From positions 93,507,087 through 93,571,086 of the forward strand of contig CM043966.1 in assembly GCA_014529385.2 (NCBI GenBank): 64,000 bases of DNA, written 5' to 3'. The DNA comes from Adiantum capillus-veneris. Its lineage: Eukaryota; Streptophyta; Polypodiopsida; Polypodiales; Pteridaceae. The notes under the pieces were generated by a model. That model made no database searches. It saw nothing but the letters and a program-made list of their open reading frames with translations, and had not been told where the DNA came from. The translations under genes and the position numbers were made by a program. Positions 11,823-22,854 of this stretch are shown here, piece by piece; within the stretch, counting starts at the first letter, position 1, and each line of letters begins with the position of its first letter.

Positions 11823-12524
11823 GAGGCCTTACAGTCTCGCTGATCGCTTGAGGTGAGACGTTAATATGTGTAAGTTGATTTAATTAAGTCAGTATATGTG
11901 AAGTAATATCAATACTAATTTTGTGAGTTGTCCTATGTGCAGGTTGCGACACCTAGTCATTAGTGGACCAGATTTCATATATATGCTTTGTGAGACATAG
12001 ACACGCTTCTGTGTCTCTTTTTTGTACAAACACTTAGTGTTCAGACAATTATTGTTTCCCTTATGGTTATGATTATTGTCATTGTCATTGTATAGACAGT
12101 TATTGTTTCTCTTTCTGGTTATGCTTATGGTTATTGTTAATTTTGTTTATGGTTATGGTTATCTGCATTATGGTTTTGATCAAAGTGGTTATAGCCGGTT
12201 ATGGTTTTAAGTTATGGTTATGGTTCGTTATGGTTATGCTTTTCAGTTGGTACGGTTGTCTTTCATTGGCCTTAAATCTCATGTGAGATCTTACATGGAT
12301 AGCATGTAGGAGGCGTATACATGATATGGTTTTTTTTGAAAAGTTTATGTAAAAACAAAGGGAACTCTGCCGAAATTTCTGCGCGCGGGAGCATGGTTGA
12401 TATTTTGGTGCTGCTCGCTTTCTTGGGCAGAGGGTAGGAAGTCTGGCTATGGCTGTGTCCATCTTTTAACTTGGTACAGGCCAGGCTACCTGCCCTCTGC
12501 CCAAGAATTTTTTTTTCTGTTATG
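11823..12524. other. CACTA 3' non-coding region
   Basis: No gene. 12060-12240 contains repeated TTATGGTTATG-type units, a degenerate minisatellite. Confidence 0.6.
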
Positions 12525-12690
12525 GTCGTCGCTATGTACGTGGCAATCTGCGTCGCTATATGCGTGGCAATCTGTGTCGCTATATACGTGGCAATCTGCG
12601 TCTCTATAAGCGTCTATACCTGCGTCACAAATAGCGACTGGTTTCACAGCGATGCGGATAGCGACGCGCCACGTCGATATCTGCGTCAAT
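12525..12690. repeat. CACTA right subterminal repeats
   Basis: Tandem units of about 29 bp built on TGCGTCGCTATATGCGTGGC, with inverted copies nearer the end. Confidence 0.85.
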
Positions 12691-12712
12691 GACACCTTAT
12701 TTTGTTGTAGTG

Positions 12713-14878
12713 AATCCTTTGAATGATTCCAAGTTCACTGTGATCTTCTTAGAAGGAACTAACTCGAGGGGAGCCCTAGTTTATTCTGACTATCGAGGAC
12801 GCAAGTGTATTTGTATTGAAGAAAGACCAGCTTAGAGATTGGAGATAATTCGAGTTTATGATGATGGAGATAGATTCCGAGACGAAAAGGGGAACCACTA
12901 TCTGATAGTTAGTAACCCTAAAGATTACAATAGATATGGAGATAACGTGGCGAAGGGGAAAATGGTTTCAGAAACTCAAGAACCGCCTCCAAACATTGAT
13001 CGACCTGGAGCAATTTTTATGTATGATAAGAAAACAACCAGGGTTTCAACTTATAATGAGAATGTGGGAATTTACAAGCATGAGAGTGAGGGAATAGTCT
13101 CTTACTTCCGATGCAAAGAACCCTACCCAAACGAATTAAGCAAAGACAAGGTTCTTTACTTATTCTCTTATGATGAAATTGCTATGGGGAAGAATATCGT
13201 TTTTGTTGATAGGTACGGGTGAGAATACCAACGTATTCTCCCAGAGGAGGTAGAAAAGGCAACAGTTCCAGGAGTATCAACATATGCCCCCGATGAAGTG
13301 CCAAGAGCCACCTACACCCCTAGCAAGTCGACAAATCCCTTTTCAGAGGAGTATGACGCAACCTCACATTCTACCCGACTGCACACATTCAACAACCAAA
13401 ACCAACCAGCAACTCAGTCATCATTGCAGGCATGGCTCCGACAGAGTGCAACATTAGAGCAGGACTGAAATCGAGATGGTTATCAAGAAGCACGAGGGCT
13501 AAGGGATTTACAAGAACCACCACTCTATTCATGGTATCAAGGAGAGAGTAAGCCAAAGACTCAAGGGTCAACAGAGCCTAGAAGACCACCCTCAGAACGA
13601 GTTCGAAGAGATGAACCATCTCTTGCAAGAACTATTAATAATTATGGCTTAGGAGCACCACTGGGAGAGGAACCAGCCTACTACAGAAGACCAGAGGAGA
13701 TATATAGATTGGGATGAGGAGATCCAATGATGAGATTTGTAGACCATCGTAGAATTAGACCTTCTCAAGTGCAAAAATGGATAAACAAGAAATACACGGG
13801 AAACAGAGATCCGAGAGATCATGTAGCAACCTTTGTGCGTGTAATTAGAGCTAAAGAGGTGTTAGACTTCCCTACCCAATTTACAGGGTTTGGACTAACC
13901 CTAGAGGATGACGCTGCTACTTGGTTTGACTCTGTGGAGCGTAGAGACTTTGAGTCTATGGAGGAGGTGTTTGACGAGTTTATTGAGGAATTCTCACAAA
14001 GGGGAATAGCTCATAATACGGTCTCACAAATCCATAAATTCAAACAAAAAGAAGGGAAATCTGTGCGAAAGGCAGACCTACGACTAAAAAGATATGTTAA
14101 GTTCTGCCCTGTGGAAGAACTGCCAACTCAGTCTAGACTTATGCTTATATTTATCCAAGGACTAAGGAATGCAGATCTCCAGAAGGACTTACATATGAAG
14201 AGGAGCACGACGTTAAATGAGTCAACTAAGGAGGCTCTTTACCTTGTGGACAATTGTGCGGTCTACAAAGAGGGTGAGTTCAAGGATCTTGACGACGATT
14301 CATCCTCACAACAAAGTGGAAGCAAGTCTTCTAAGATAGCACCAAAAGGAGAAGTAGTTGTAAACCAGGAGCAACTTGTAGAAGAAGTGCTAAAAAAGAT
14401 TAACTTGTACGCCAAACCCCAAGCTAAACAGCCCAAGTGGTGTGCTATTGAACAAAAATGGACAAACCATGGGACGAAGGAATGTTATTATAACAAGGGA
14501 TATGTGAGAGAGAGACCTTACGCTCCCCAAGCTCTGGTAGCATCTCCTCAAGTTCCACCGATGCCTAGGAATCAAGCAGGAAACCTACCAGGACCTGTAG
14601 GTGTAGAAAGACCAGAACCAGTGTTGGGGCAACAACCACCCCTACCAGGATTACGACCATTCGGCATAAGATATACACCAACCGTAACCAAATCAGAAGA
14701 AAAGGCTTTGGTGCCTATGCATGCGTACTATGAAGATCCCAATGGATATGCGGCAAATCCTGTCTATTATCCACCGAAAGAACCCTCAACACCAGAACCA
14801 TGGAGCATGATGGGAGGTGCAGGACCACCAACCGCTGCACAGACATTAGGAGAAGGAAGATATAGCTTGGATGAATGA
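12713..14878 (+). pseudogene. G1 gag, main part
   Basis: Structural capsid precursor. It continues the 5289 frame, with stops at 12834, 13220, 13466 and 13717. A Retrotrans_gag-type domain lies at about 13760-14300 (helical; contains an AATWFDS motif near 13915 and FIQGLRN near 14152). A Pro-rich tail follows to 14878. A frameshift then leads into the zinc-knuckle frame. The region before 13727 (about 330 codons) is an unusually long N-terminal extension without a recognised domain. Confidence 0.8.
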
Positions 14879-15207
14879 ACATTGTTGTTCATAGCCAACG
14901 GAGGCACGGGAGGGCAGAGACATGCATACCAACCCCATACCAACAAAGAGGAGCTCAAGGAGCACCTCAACAACCTAAAGGACGCTGCTACAAGTGTGGT
15001 GGAGACCATTGGCTAAGAGACTGTCCTCATGATGAAATCATTAGAGTCAACGCATATTGCACCGAGTGTGGAGTTACTCATTTGATTCCAGATTGCCCTA
15101 AGAACCCGAGCAAAGAAGCAAAAACTACCTTGAACATACTGGAAGCATTGCCTTCCACTGGAGGGTCAGAAAACGAGACAATCATACCTATTCAGGCAGT
15201 GACATGA
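14875..15207 (+). pseudogene. G1 nucleocapsid zinc-knuckle segment
   Basis: Two tandem CCHC boxes: CYKCGGDHWLRDC (near 14989) and CTECGVTHLIPDC (near 15061). Both have spacing CX2CX3HX4C, one residue shorter than the retroviral CX2CX4HX4C. The segment would bind RNA. It overlaps the gag piece by ATGA in another frame, so a frameshift separates them. Confidence 0.85.
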
Positions 15208-15318
15208 GCGCAAGCTCAAAGAATGACAAACGAACCCATAATTGAAGAGCCAAAAACCGATGCCCCAAGTTCAGAAACAAAAAATTAGAGAAGCACTTGG
15301 AAAACTAGAAAGGCACGC

Positions 15319-16230
15319 ATGAAAGCCAAGAGAGAACAAGAGAAAACGGCTCTATCTGACGAGTTAAAACACACAAAGGATAGATTAGAGCGGTTAGAGG
15401 ATCTACCTAGCATAAGCTCACACACTGCGACAATCATGGCACCCAAGGAAATAGCAGAACCCAAAAGTGCAGGATCAGGAGGATCAGTACTGGCAGACAA
15501 GTTAAATGAGCAGTTAGATGCACTTTTAAGAGCTTACGAAGCCAGACTCAAAAATAACCAAACCCAAGAGCAAAGATGGATGACTTATCCATATGCTGAA
15601 ATAGAAAAACAGAGGTTGGAAATGTGTAGAAAGAGGATTGAAACAACTCAATCTTTGATAGAAAACCTGCTTGGTAAACCTGCAAATTGGCAGGAAGTAC
15701 CAGCTCCAACCCCTATCAAACAAACTTTAGAGGAACAAGTAGAAACGAAGGAAAGACTCACGAATGCCTATGAGTCTAGGGGAGAACCTATCATAGTGTC
15801 AAATACAACAGATGAGGCAAGTGACGAGTTCCAACCTAAAACATTGGTAGAAATGGGCAAGGATTGTAACGGTCTAGATGATCTGTGGAAGCAAATCTGT
15901 GAGTCCAACGAAGCTAACAGGGTGAGTTACCACATGAATAGCACGAGAAAAGAGAAAAATGAGACCTTACCTCCTATTGAAGAATTGGAGGCAAGATCAC
16001 AAATGAACTTTGATATACATTCACAAGGGGGAGACCAGGGATCAATTAGTTCGGGGCACAGCCAACCAGACTCGCTAAAAACTCTACCCTCTTACCTAGG
16101 AGAGTATGAAGCCAAGTCTGAGGTGAGAGCAATCCCATCTCAAAGACTCTCTTCTAACAAAGTGATCGATTCACAAGGGTTGATTGAGTTATTGTCCACC
16201 CCGGTGGCATGCACAATCACATTAGCATAA
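15319..16230 (+). pseudogene. G1 gag-pol linker, coiled-coil region
   Basis: Highly charged (K, E, Q, R) 303-codon frame between zinc knuckles and protease, with heptad-like stretches near codons 1-35 and 60-120. No enzyme motif. In G1 it overlaps the protease frame by 22 nt. Probably part of the polyprotein; its role is unknown. Confidence 0.6.
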
Positions 16231-17156
16231 CTCCTAAGGTTACGACTAAACATGTGGACCACAGTAGGAAAATGCCTAGAAAAATTTGGAGTGAAAGACC
16301 CCACCCGAAGCTTCAGGAAGGGATCAGAGCATTGGACATGCCTCTACTAAACACTAGGCCAGTACCATTAAACAAGGTTGGAGAGTATTGCGAGGGAGAA
16401 GATGGAAACACCACGCTACCAGTAGAATTCCAAGGAGTAGTTTCCAAAGCTATTCTTGACAGTGGAGCAGGAGTTGATATCGCCACCAAGGAAATCTGGA
16501 AAAAATGGGAAAAACCAGCTTTGAGAGCTACCAGAATGAAATTGCAATTGGCAGATGGGTTCATGGAGAAGCCTCTAGGACTCTTAGAAAAAGTGATTGT
16601 CACCTCATGCGGAATCGAGTATGAGCATACATTTGCAATAGTCGATTTCGACAAAAAGAACAATTACGAGATCATCTTGGGAAGACCATTCATGAGACAA
16701 TTAAAGATGGTCCAAGATTGGGGTTACGACCACATATACCTCACACATGGCAAGACAACAACCAAAATACACCTAAAAGACCATAGTTATAAGGATGTGA
16801 ACCAAACACCAGTAGAAGAGTTTGATTCAGCTACAGTCGCAGGATCGGAACTCCCTGCATGGTTAGGGCAACAAAAAGAGCTATGGATGTGCAGAGCTTC
16901 ACATTGTGGGAGCTTAAAAAGAGAGGAATGCGTCTTAGAAAGAGCGATTGAGGACAAGGATCATATTCCGGAACCTTTTCCTGAAGATGCCTTAGAACCT
17001 CTGGAATGGGAACACATACTGGCAACATTGGATGTCTGTACCATTACAGATAGTCCAACAACAAAATTTTGCGATAAAGATGGCTATGATGTGCTACCCT
17101 ATTACATGGTAAGCCTTATACCAGGAGGAGATGAGTTGGTAGAACCACCAAAATAA
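16209..17156 (+). pseudogene. G1 retropepsin (first protease)
   Basis: Aspartic protease that would cut the gag-pol polyprotein. The catalytic motif ILDSGAGVDIA lies near 16452, and the second conserved strand IILGRPFM near 16672. The normal gypsy position, between gag and RT, is kept. The frame ends at 17154. Beyond it, to 17594, the sequence is a K/E-rich linker broken by stops. Confidence 0.9.
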
Positions 17157-17594
17157 GAAGATTTTTATAACTCCTCTGAGCATCTGGAGGTAAACAACGA
17201 TGCAGATAATGAGTGTTCAGACATCGCAAGTGAGCGTGGGGAGAAAACAGAGAATATCAAGTTTTATAATTTTGCGAATCAACACCCTAGACGCCAAGAA
17301 CGCTATAGGAGAATACGAGCAGAAAACAAAGTGAGAGAGAACCTGATGCCTCGGATAAAAGATAAAACTCACTATCTAATGCTTGTAAAAGCAGAGGATT
17401 GTGTAAAAGATCAAATATGAGGAAGATTCTTAAAAGTTCGAAGGGAAGGAACGCGAGAGGAAATAAGACAAGTACGAAAAGCTAAAACTGAAACAAAATC
17501 ACAAAAATCTCAAAAATAAAAAAAAGAAACAACAAAAGACCCAGAGTGGACCAAACTGAAGCGTAAAAAGAAATACCAAGAACTGAAACGGTCT

Positions 17595-18653
17595 TTGCGA
17601 GAAGTATGGACTACTGAGGGAGATAGTGATGGTAAGGGGGAGTCAGAAAAAGGAAACATGAATGTACCATCGCACTATTGGAAATTTACCATCCAGGACA
17701 GAAAAATCATAATGACACCACCAGTCAGGGAAAGAACAAACCAGGAATCTTATGATGGGCCAGAAAAGGCAAAAAAGATAGACCTCGCTGAACCAGGTGA
17801 GACGCCTCAGCCGGTCTATATTGCAATCGATTTAGAGCCTGAAGAAGAAGAACGGCTAACACAACTTCTCAAGAAGTATAAAGATGTGTTTGCATGGTCC
17901 TACAAAGACCTCAAAGGAGTTGATCCATCAATATGTCAACATACAATTCCTTTGAAATTAGATGCCAAACCTAGCAAACAGCGTCCTTATACATATAATG
18001 ACACATTTGCTAAACGAATCAAAGAGGAGATTGACAAGCTGATGGATGCTGAATTCATCTATGAAATTGAACATACAGATTGGGTGTCACCCATTGTGGT
18101 AGTCCCCAAAAAGAATGGAAAACTGCGAGTGTGTGTAAACCTCAAAAAGGTAAATGCAGCCACCATAAGGGATAATTATCCCTTACCGATCACAGAACAT
18201 GTACTTGAGAGGGTGATCGGGAAATGGGCTTATTCCTTTCTAGATGGGTTTTCAAAATACAACCAACTGGCAATTGCAATAGAGGATCAACACAAAACAG
18301 CGGTTGCCACAAAATGGGAAATATATGCGTATCGAGTTATGCCTTTTGGCTTAACTAATGCACCAGCTACCTTTCAAAGGTTAATGATGTACGCGTTCAA
18401 AGAATACTTGAGAATATTTTTAGAAATATACATGGATGATCTTTGTGTACACTCTCTTCTACGAGAGGAACATATTGACCATTTGCAAAAGGTATTTGAA
18501 AAATGCAGAACATATCGAATCTGTCTTAACCCCAAAAAGTGCATTTTTATGGTTAGGCAAAGCCCGCATCTTATGACACATTGTCTCAAGAAATGGCATA
18601 ACCACAGACCTAGACAAAATCAAAGTCATAGTAGACCTGCCCAGGCCTACTAA
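17595..18653 (+). pseudogene. G1 reverse transcriptase
   Basis: Copies element RNA to DNA. Fingers and palm motifs are present in order: VFAWSYKDL near 17890, VSPIVVVPKKNGKLRVCV near 18088, YSFLDGFSKYNQ near 18232, FGLTNAPATF near 18346 and the catalytic box YMDD near 18428. Gypsy RTs usually carry Y-x-D-D, so the box is intact. A frameshift near 18550 moves the rest of the thumb and connection into another frame, which continues to RNase H. The linker at 17595-17800 is poorly conserved. Confidence 0.93.
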
Positions 18654-19335
18654 TCCAAAACAAGTGCAATCCTTCATGGGACACTGCGGGTATTATCAAA
18701 GATTCATATATATGTATGCAGTCATCGCACAACCTCTGTATCGTTTGTTAGTCAGTTTCGACTGGACTGAGGAGTGTGAAGCTTCATTCCAAAAGCTGAA
18801 GAAAAACCTTGTATCAGCACCTGCACTTAAAGCACCAGATTGAGAAAAGATATTCCATGTTCACATTGATGCATCTGCATATGCAATCGAGAGTATTCTG
18901 GCTCAACCTAGAGATGGAACAATGGATTTTCCAGTTTGTTATGCAAGCCGACAGTTAAATAGTGCGGAAAAGAACTACACAACCACCGAGAGAGAGGGGT
19001 TAGGGATAATTTATGCTGTAAAGAAATTTCGGCATTATTTGCTCGCAAACAAATTTGTGTTCTTCATAGATCACCAAGCTCTTTTGTATCTGGTAAATAA
19101 ACCATGCAATACTGGGAGGATTGTAGGCTGGTTTATTATATTGCTAGAGTTTGATTTCACAGTGGTAGTCAAAAAGGGTAAAACTCATCTACATGCTAAT
19201 CATCTTTCAAAGCTACACAACGGGGAAGCTCCTGAAGGAGTAGATGATGACATACCAGATGCTTATCTTTTCAATATTGAAATGATACCCAAATGGTCTC
19301 AGGAAATTGTTAGCATTCTTTCCTTTTGGAGGTAG
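18560..19335 (+). pseudogene. G1 RT connection and RNase H
   Basis: Follows RT after a frameshift. A connection segment with VQSFMGHCGYYQRF lies near 18665. RNase H starts with VHIDASAYA near 18860, followed by E-K-N-Y-T-T-T-E-R-E near 18970 and ends with a D/N-H-L-S-K-L type motif near 19198, where the usual Asp before H-L-S is Asn (AN-HLSKL). One TGA at 18841. The frame runs on to 19335 into a segment that resembles the spacer between the two H2C2 modules. Confidence 0.9.
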
Positions 19336-20727
19336 GTTTGATAACACGGAAGACAGATCCAAACAACAAACAATTCGACAAACAAAAAACTTCCAGTTGA
19401 TTGCAGGACAACTGTATCATCTAGGATCGGACCAAATTCTACGACTATGTATAAATCCAGAGGAATTTGAGTGTTATCTTGAAGAGGCACATGTCCAGGA
19501 TTGTGCATTCCATTGTTCAACAATGAAAACACACTAGAGACTGAAACAATTAGGGGTTTATTGGCCAACTATGTATGCTGACACACATGCTTATGTTAAC
19601 GATTGTACTATATGTAGTGCCAAATGACCAGTGGATCACGCAACATTGTTTCAGGTAAACATTGCACCTGCATGGAGTCAATATATCATTGATTTCTTAA
19701 CCACAAAGACGTTTCCTGAAAACATAACAAGAGCACAGAAAAGGGCTATAGAGCTGGAGGCTCGTGACTTTCAGTTAATTGGGAACCAAATCTATAAGCG
19801 AGGAAAGGACAATCAACTTAGAATCTGTGCAAGTGAAAGTGAATACCTGCTGATTCTAGAACACGCACATGGAGGAATAAATGGAGGCCATTTTTCAGGC
19901 GATAAGACGGCAAAAATTGTCTTAACCGCCGTCGCGGAATATGGTGGCCTACATTGCATATGGATGCTGACGAGTTTGTAAAGCGTTGTGAGGCATGTCA
20001 GTGCACCAAGGTGCCGATAAAGAGAGATGAGATGCCACTACGGCCAATGATGGGAGCAAGGGCATTTGCAAAATGGAACATTGATTTTGTGGGACCTATT
20101 TCACCCCTTGTATATCGCACCCATACCCAATATATCATCATGGCTACGGACTATCTCACGAAATGGGCGGAAGCAAAGGCAACACAAAAAGCAGATGCAC
20201 GAACCACTGCACAATTTTTGTGTGAGATTGCTTTTGTACGATATGGGTTACCAATAGAAATTGTCAGTGATCGAGGAACACATTTTCTTAATGAAGTCAT
20301 TGAATATCTGCTGGAGGAGTTCATGGTCATACACAAAAAATCTGCTCCATATCATCCACAGGCAAATGGACAAGCCGAAGCCACAAATAAAGCACTATGC
20401 ACGGTTCTCGCTAAAATTGTATCGGAGTCAAGAACAGATTGGGATCAACAGCTACACTCAACACTATGGGCATACAAGGTAGCTTACAAAACATCGATAG
20501 GAACGACACCATACAACATGGTGTTTGGCCTAAATGCTATATTACCCATAGAGTTTTTAATTCCATTTCTACGAGTAGCGAAACGCTTAGAATGGAGAGG
20601 GCATGAGCTCTCTTCAAGAATAGACGATCTTGAAAAGCTAGATGAACTTCGCTTGAGAGCTGTAGCTTCAATCTATGCTAAAAAGAGACGACACAGTGGA
20701 GCCAATAATTGCAGTCAAAGTGGGTAG
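19307..20727 (+). pseudogene. G1 integrase with two tandem zinc-binding modules
   Basis: Integrates the cDNA. A first H2C2 module lies at about 19384-19625 (His pair near 19490 and 19511, then C-x2-C near 19606, with a stop at 19535). A second H2C2 module lies at about 19770-20010 (LRICASESEY near 19820, H-x6-H near 19865, RC-x2-C near 19985). A frameshift splits the second near 19940. The catalytic core follows: D in NIDFVGP near 20084, D in VSDRGTHF near 20267, E in QAEATNK near 20371. The protein breaks after a K-K-R-R near 20690: compared with G2, about 480 bp coding for the integrase C-terminal domain and linker are deleted. Confidence 0.92.
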
Positions 20728-21080
20728 CAATCAAGTTGAATCGACGGCATTGCTTGATTGTGGAGCTCAAGCAAATTTGATCTCTTACAGATTATACAAA
20801 CAGCTCAAGCCCACATGTCAACTTCATCCTACTCCACAAGTGCTGGAAAGTAGTACGTCACATTCACTAAAAACTTTGGGCTAGACTATATTGCATATAC
20901 AAGTACATCAATATATTTACCCACACAAGTTTTATGTGGTCGAGGATGAAAGCACACAACACCTCATGTTGTTGGGACAACCTTGACAAAAAGAGTACAA
21001 TGTGAAGATAGATTGGAATGTAAATGCAGTCAAGATTCAGCATGCACAAGAACAACAGGTGATATCCTTTGCTCAACAAC
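20690..21080 (+). pseudogene. G1 second retropepsin-like domain after integrase
   Basis: Contains ALLDCGAQANLIS near 20750, a D-x-G box with Cys in place of Ser/Thr, then HIQVHQYIYPH near 20900 and a closing LLLGQP plus I-D-W near 20972-21015. This is the layout of a retropepsin, but it lies downstream of the integrase, not between gag and RT. G2 has the same domain with a normal D-S-G. Stops at 20882 and 20986. Whether it is an active protease or a structural copy cannot be told. Confidence 0.75.
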
Positions 21081-21880
21081 CCCGGAATAATCCGCTGTCA
21101 GCAATGCAATCACTAAATAAAGAGCCAAAAGGAAGGGTGCCACTAAAGAACAACATGATACCTAAGGCTAACAACCAGGTAATTGCCAACATTGTTCACT
21201 ACAAGTATAAACAGTCACCGACCGCAGTGAAGAGATCAGAGTTACCAACACGAGAAAAACAAGTATGAGTGCGAAAGGATAGATGTAACAGGGCAGACAA
21301 ACCTCAATACAATAGAAGAATTCAACAGAAGCAGATAGTTCAACCAAAAATCAAGGTAACAGAAAAGATATGGATCCCAAAGAAAATGCTCAACAACAAC
21401 TCAAATATGACTTGCATTTGGATTCCGAAACCGAAGCAAAAGGAACTCCCTTCAGTACAAGCAACATCGGAAGGCAGACAACTGCATATGAAACCAACAA
21501 ACCGACTTATGGGGATGCCAATCAGCAACAAAACAATGGCAACCACGGCAGTAGCACTAAACCTACAAAAACCGCCAAAGAAAAGCTACAAATGGAAAGC
21601 AAAAGAGACAAGGTCTACGGCCAATTCCGCCATGAAAATTCTCTCGAAGGAGATGACTACGGCCATATCGACAGTAGCGGCAAAGCAAGCGACTTTTGCA
21701 AGAAAGGCAATCAGACAAAGAGCCGTAGAGCTACAGCTTTTACTTGCAAAAAAAAAAGGAAACCTCGACGGCGAATGCCAATAAGCATCTTGCTTATACC
21801 CTTCTCTTGCACAGCATCAATTTTTCCATGCATTGACCGAGTATGCATAAATAGGGCCACATTACACGGCTAAGCATTAG
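21081..21880 (+). pseudogene. G1 tail of pol: W-I-P-K repeat region
   Basis: Basic, low-complexity coding-like region in two overlapping frames. KIWIPKK near 21370 and CIWIPKPKQKELPS near 21413 are two copies of a short W-I-P-K repeat; G2 has four (61200-61433). No known domain. The frames at 21269-21784 and 21370-21873 cannot both be real; a frameshift probably separates them. Confidence 0.5.
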
Positions 21881-21931
21881 CACAATTTTTTCAACCCATG
21901 CACGACACATACTTTGAGGCGATACCTTGTC

Positions 21932-21943
21932 GTCCGGGAGGAC
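21932..21943 (+). other. Hairpin with GGGA loop before internal polypurine tract
   Basis: GTCC-GGGA-GGAC: a 4-bp stem with a GNRA-type loop, 7 nt before the purine tract. The identical hairpin occurs in G2 at 61001-61012 (minus). Confidence 0.6.
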
Positions 21944-21950
21944 TCTGGCT

Positions 21951-21963
21951 AGGAGGGGGGGAG
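21951..21963 (+). promoter_or_regulatory. G1 internal polypurine tract
   Basis: AGGAGGGGGGGAGG-type run nearly identical to the 3' polypurine tract at 32768-32780 but located about 870 bp after pol and with no LTR after it. G2 has the same tract at 60980-60993. It could act as a second plus-strand primer, like the central tract of lentiviruses and Ty1. Confidence 0.65.
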
Positions 21964-22004
21964 GCATTCTCAAATGCGGACCCAAAGGCAGAAAGAGCAA
22001 AACA

Positions 22005-22790
22005 TGTTAAGTATGGAGCCTGATTTACCCTTGTAATTTCTTGTGGTAAAAGCGCACATTTGTAAGGCCCCCATTATGAGGAGAAGCCATCGTGCGTGAA
22101 GGAAAATCACTCACTGGAAACCAAAATTTTCACGGACAAGAATAGGGGGCAACTTTAAAGGCCTCGGGGGCGGAGGCCCCCGAGACTTTTTTTCGCCGGA
22201 ATATTATGGCCGGACGGCGGCCGGAAAGTGGTCGGGAAACAACCGGTCGGTTGGCCGGTGGCCGGTAGTCAATAGCCGATGGCCGGTGGTCGGAACTCAA
22301 TGGCCGGTGGCCGGTGGCCGAATTCAATGGTCGGTGGCCGAATTCAAAAGCAGACTTGTCTTCTCAAGGGCGGCCACACATGGGCGGATTGGAGGGTCCG
22401 ATTTGGACTTATTCGCACAAGGGCGGCTACACATGGCTGTCTCTCATAGGAGAGGGCAGCCCTTTTGGCCTATAAAAGGAGGCCATTTCGACACACATTT
22501 CATAGTGTGAAGTTGATGCAACAAGGTGAGTGTGAGGTGGTGAGAGTGAAGCGAGGCGGGAGCTCCATTAAGGGTATAATCCCTTTGTAAACTACTTCTT
22601 GTTTTGAAGTACTAAAGACATTGAGTGGCTGCTTTCCCGTGGACGTAGCCCACATTGGGTGAACCACGTATATCATGTGTACTCTCTCTCTCTCTCTCTC
22701 TCTACTCTATAATCTCGTGTATATAAATCTGTCTCTCTCCATTAAGTAATCTACTCAATTATCTATTTAGCTACGTCTTATTTCCTAACA
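22005..22790 (+). repeat. copia-B 5' LTR
   Basis: 786 bp. The U3 part contains tandem GGCCGGTGG-type repeats (22200-22350), one more unit than in the 3' LTR, and a CT array at 22681-22702. Confidence 0.93.
22471..22478 (+). promoter_or_regulatory. copia-B 5' LTR TATA box
   Basis: TATAAAAG, with the same box at 26736-26743 in the 3' LTR. It is likely the start of element transcription. Confidence 0.75.
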
Positions 22791-22792
22791 AC

Positions 22793-22804
22793 TGGTATCA
22801 GAGC
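22793..22804 (+). promoter_or_regulatory. copia-B primer-binding site
   Basis: TGGTATCAGAGC two bases after the LTR, complementary to the 3' end of plant initiator Met-tRNA. Confidence 0.92.
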
Positions 22805-22854
22805 AAGGTTTGCTTGTAGCTAAATTATCTCAAGGAAAGGATTCCTTGAATTGA

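Larger units (their letters stand above)
5541..12712 (+). mobile_element. CACTA (En/Spm-type) DNA transposon
   Basis: The ends are CACTACAACA (5541) and TGTTGTAGTG (12703-12712), with a 3-bp target duplication AAT on both sides (5538-5540, 12713-12715). Subterminal zones (5563-5725 and 12525-12690) are packed with variants of GCGTCGCTATA in both orientations, as expected for transposase-binding sites. It encodes a TNP2-type transposase with visible introns and a second, TNPA-like gene. Stops and a frameshift make it non-autonomous. It sits in G1 gag in the same orientation as G1. Confidence 0.95.

Noticed and set aside
22793-22804. tRNA gene fragment
   Set aside because: Only the 12 bases complementary to the Met-tRNA 3' end are present, as expected for a primer-binding site; same for 36131-36144 and 53695-53707.
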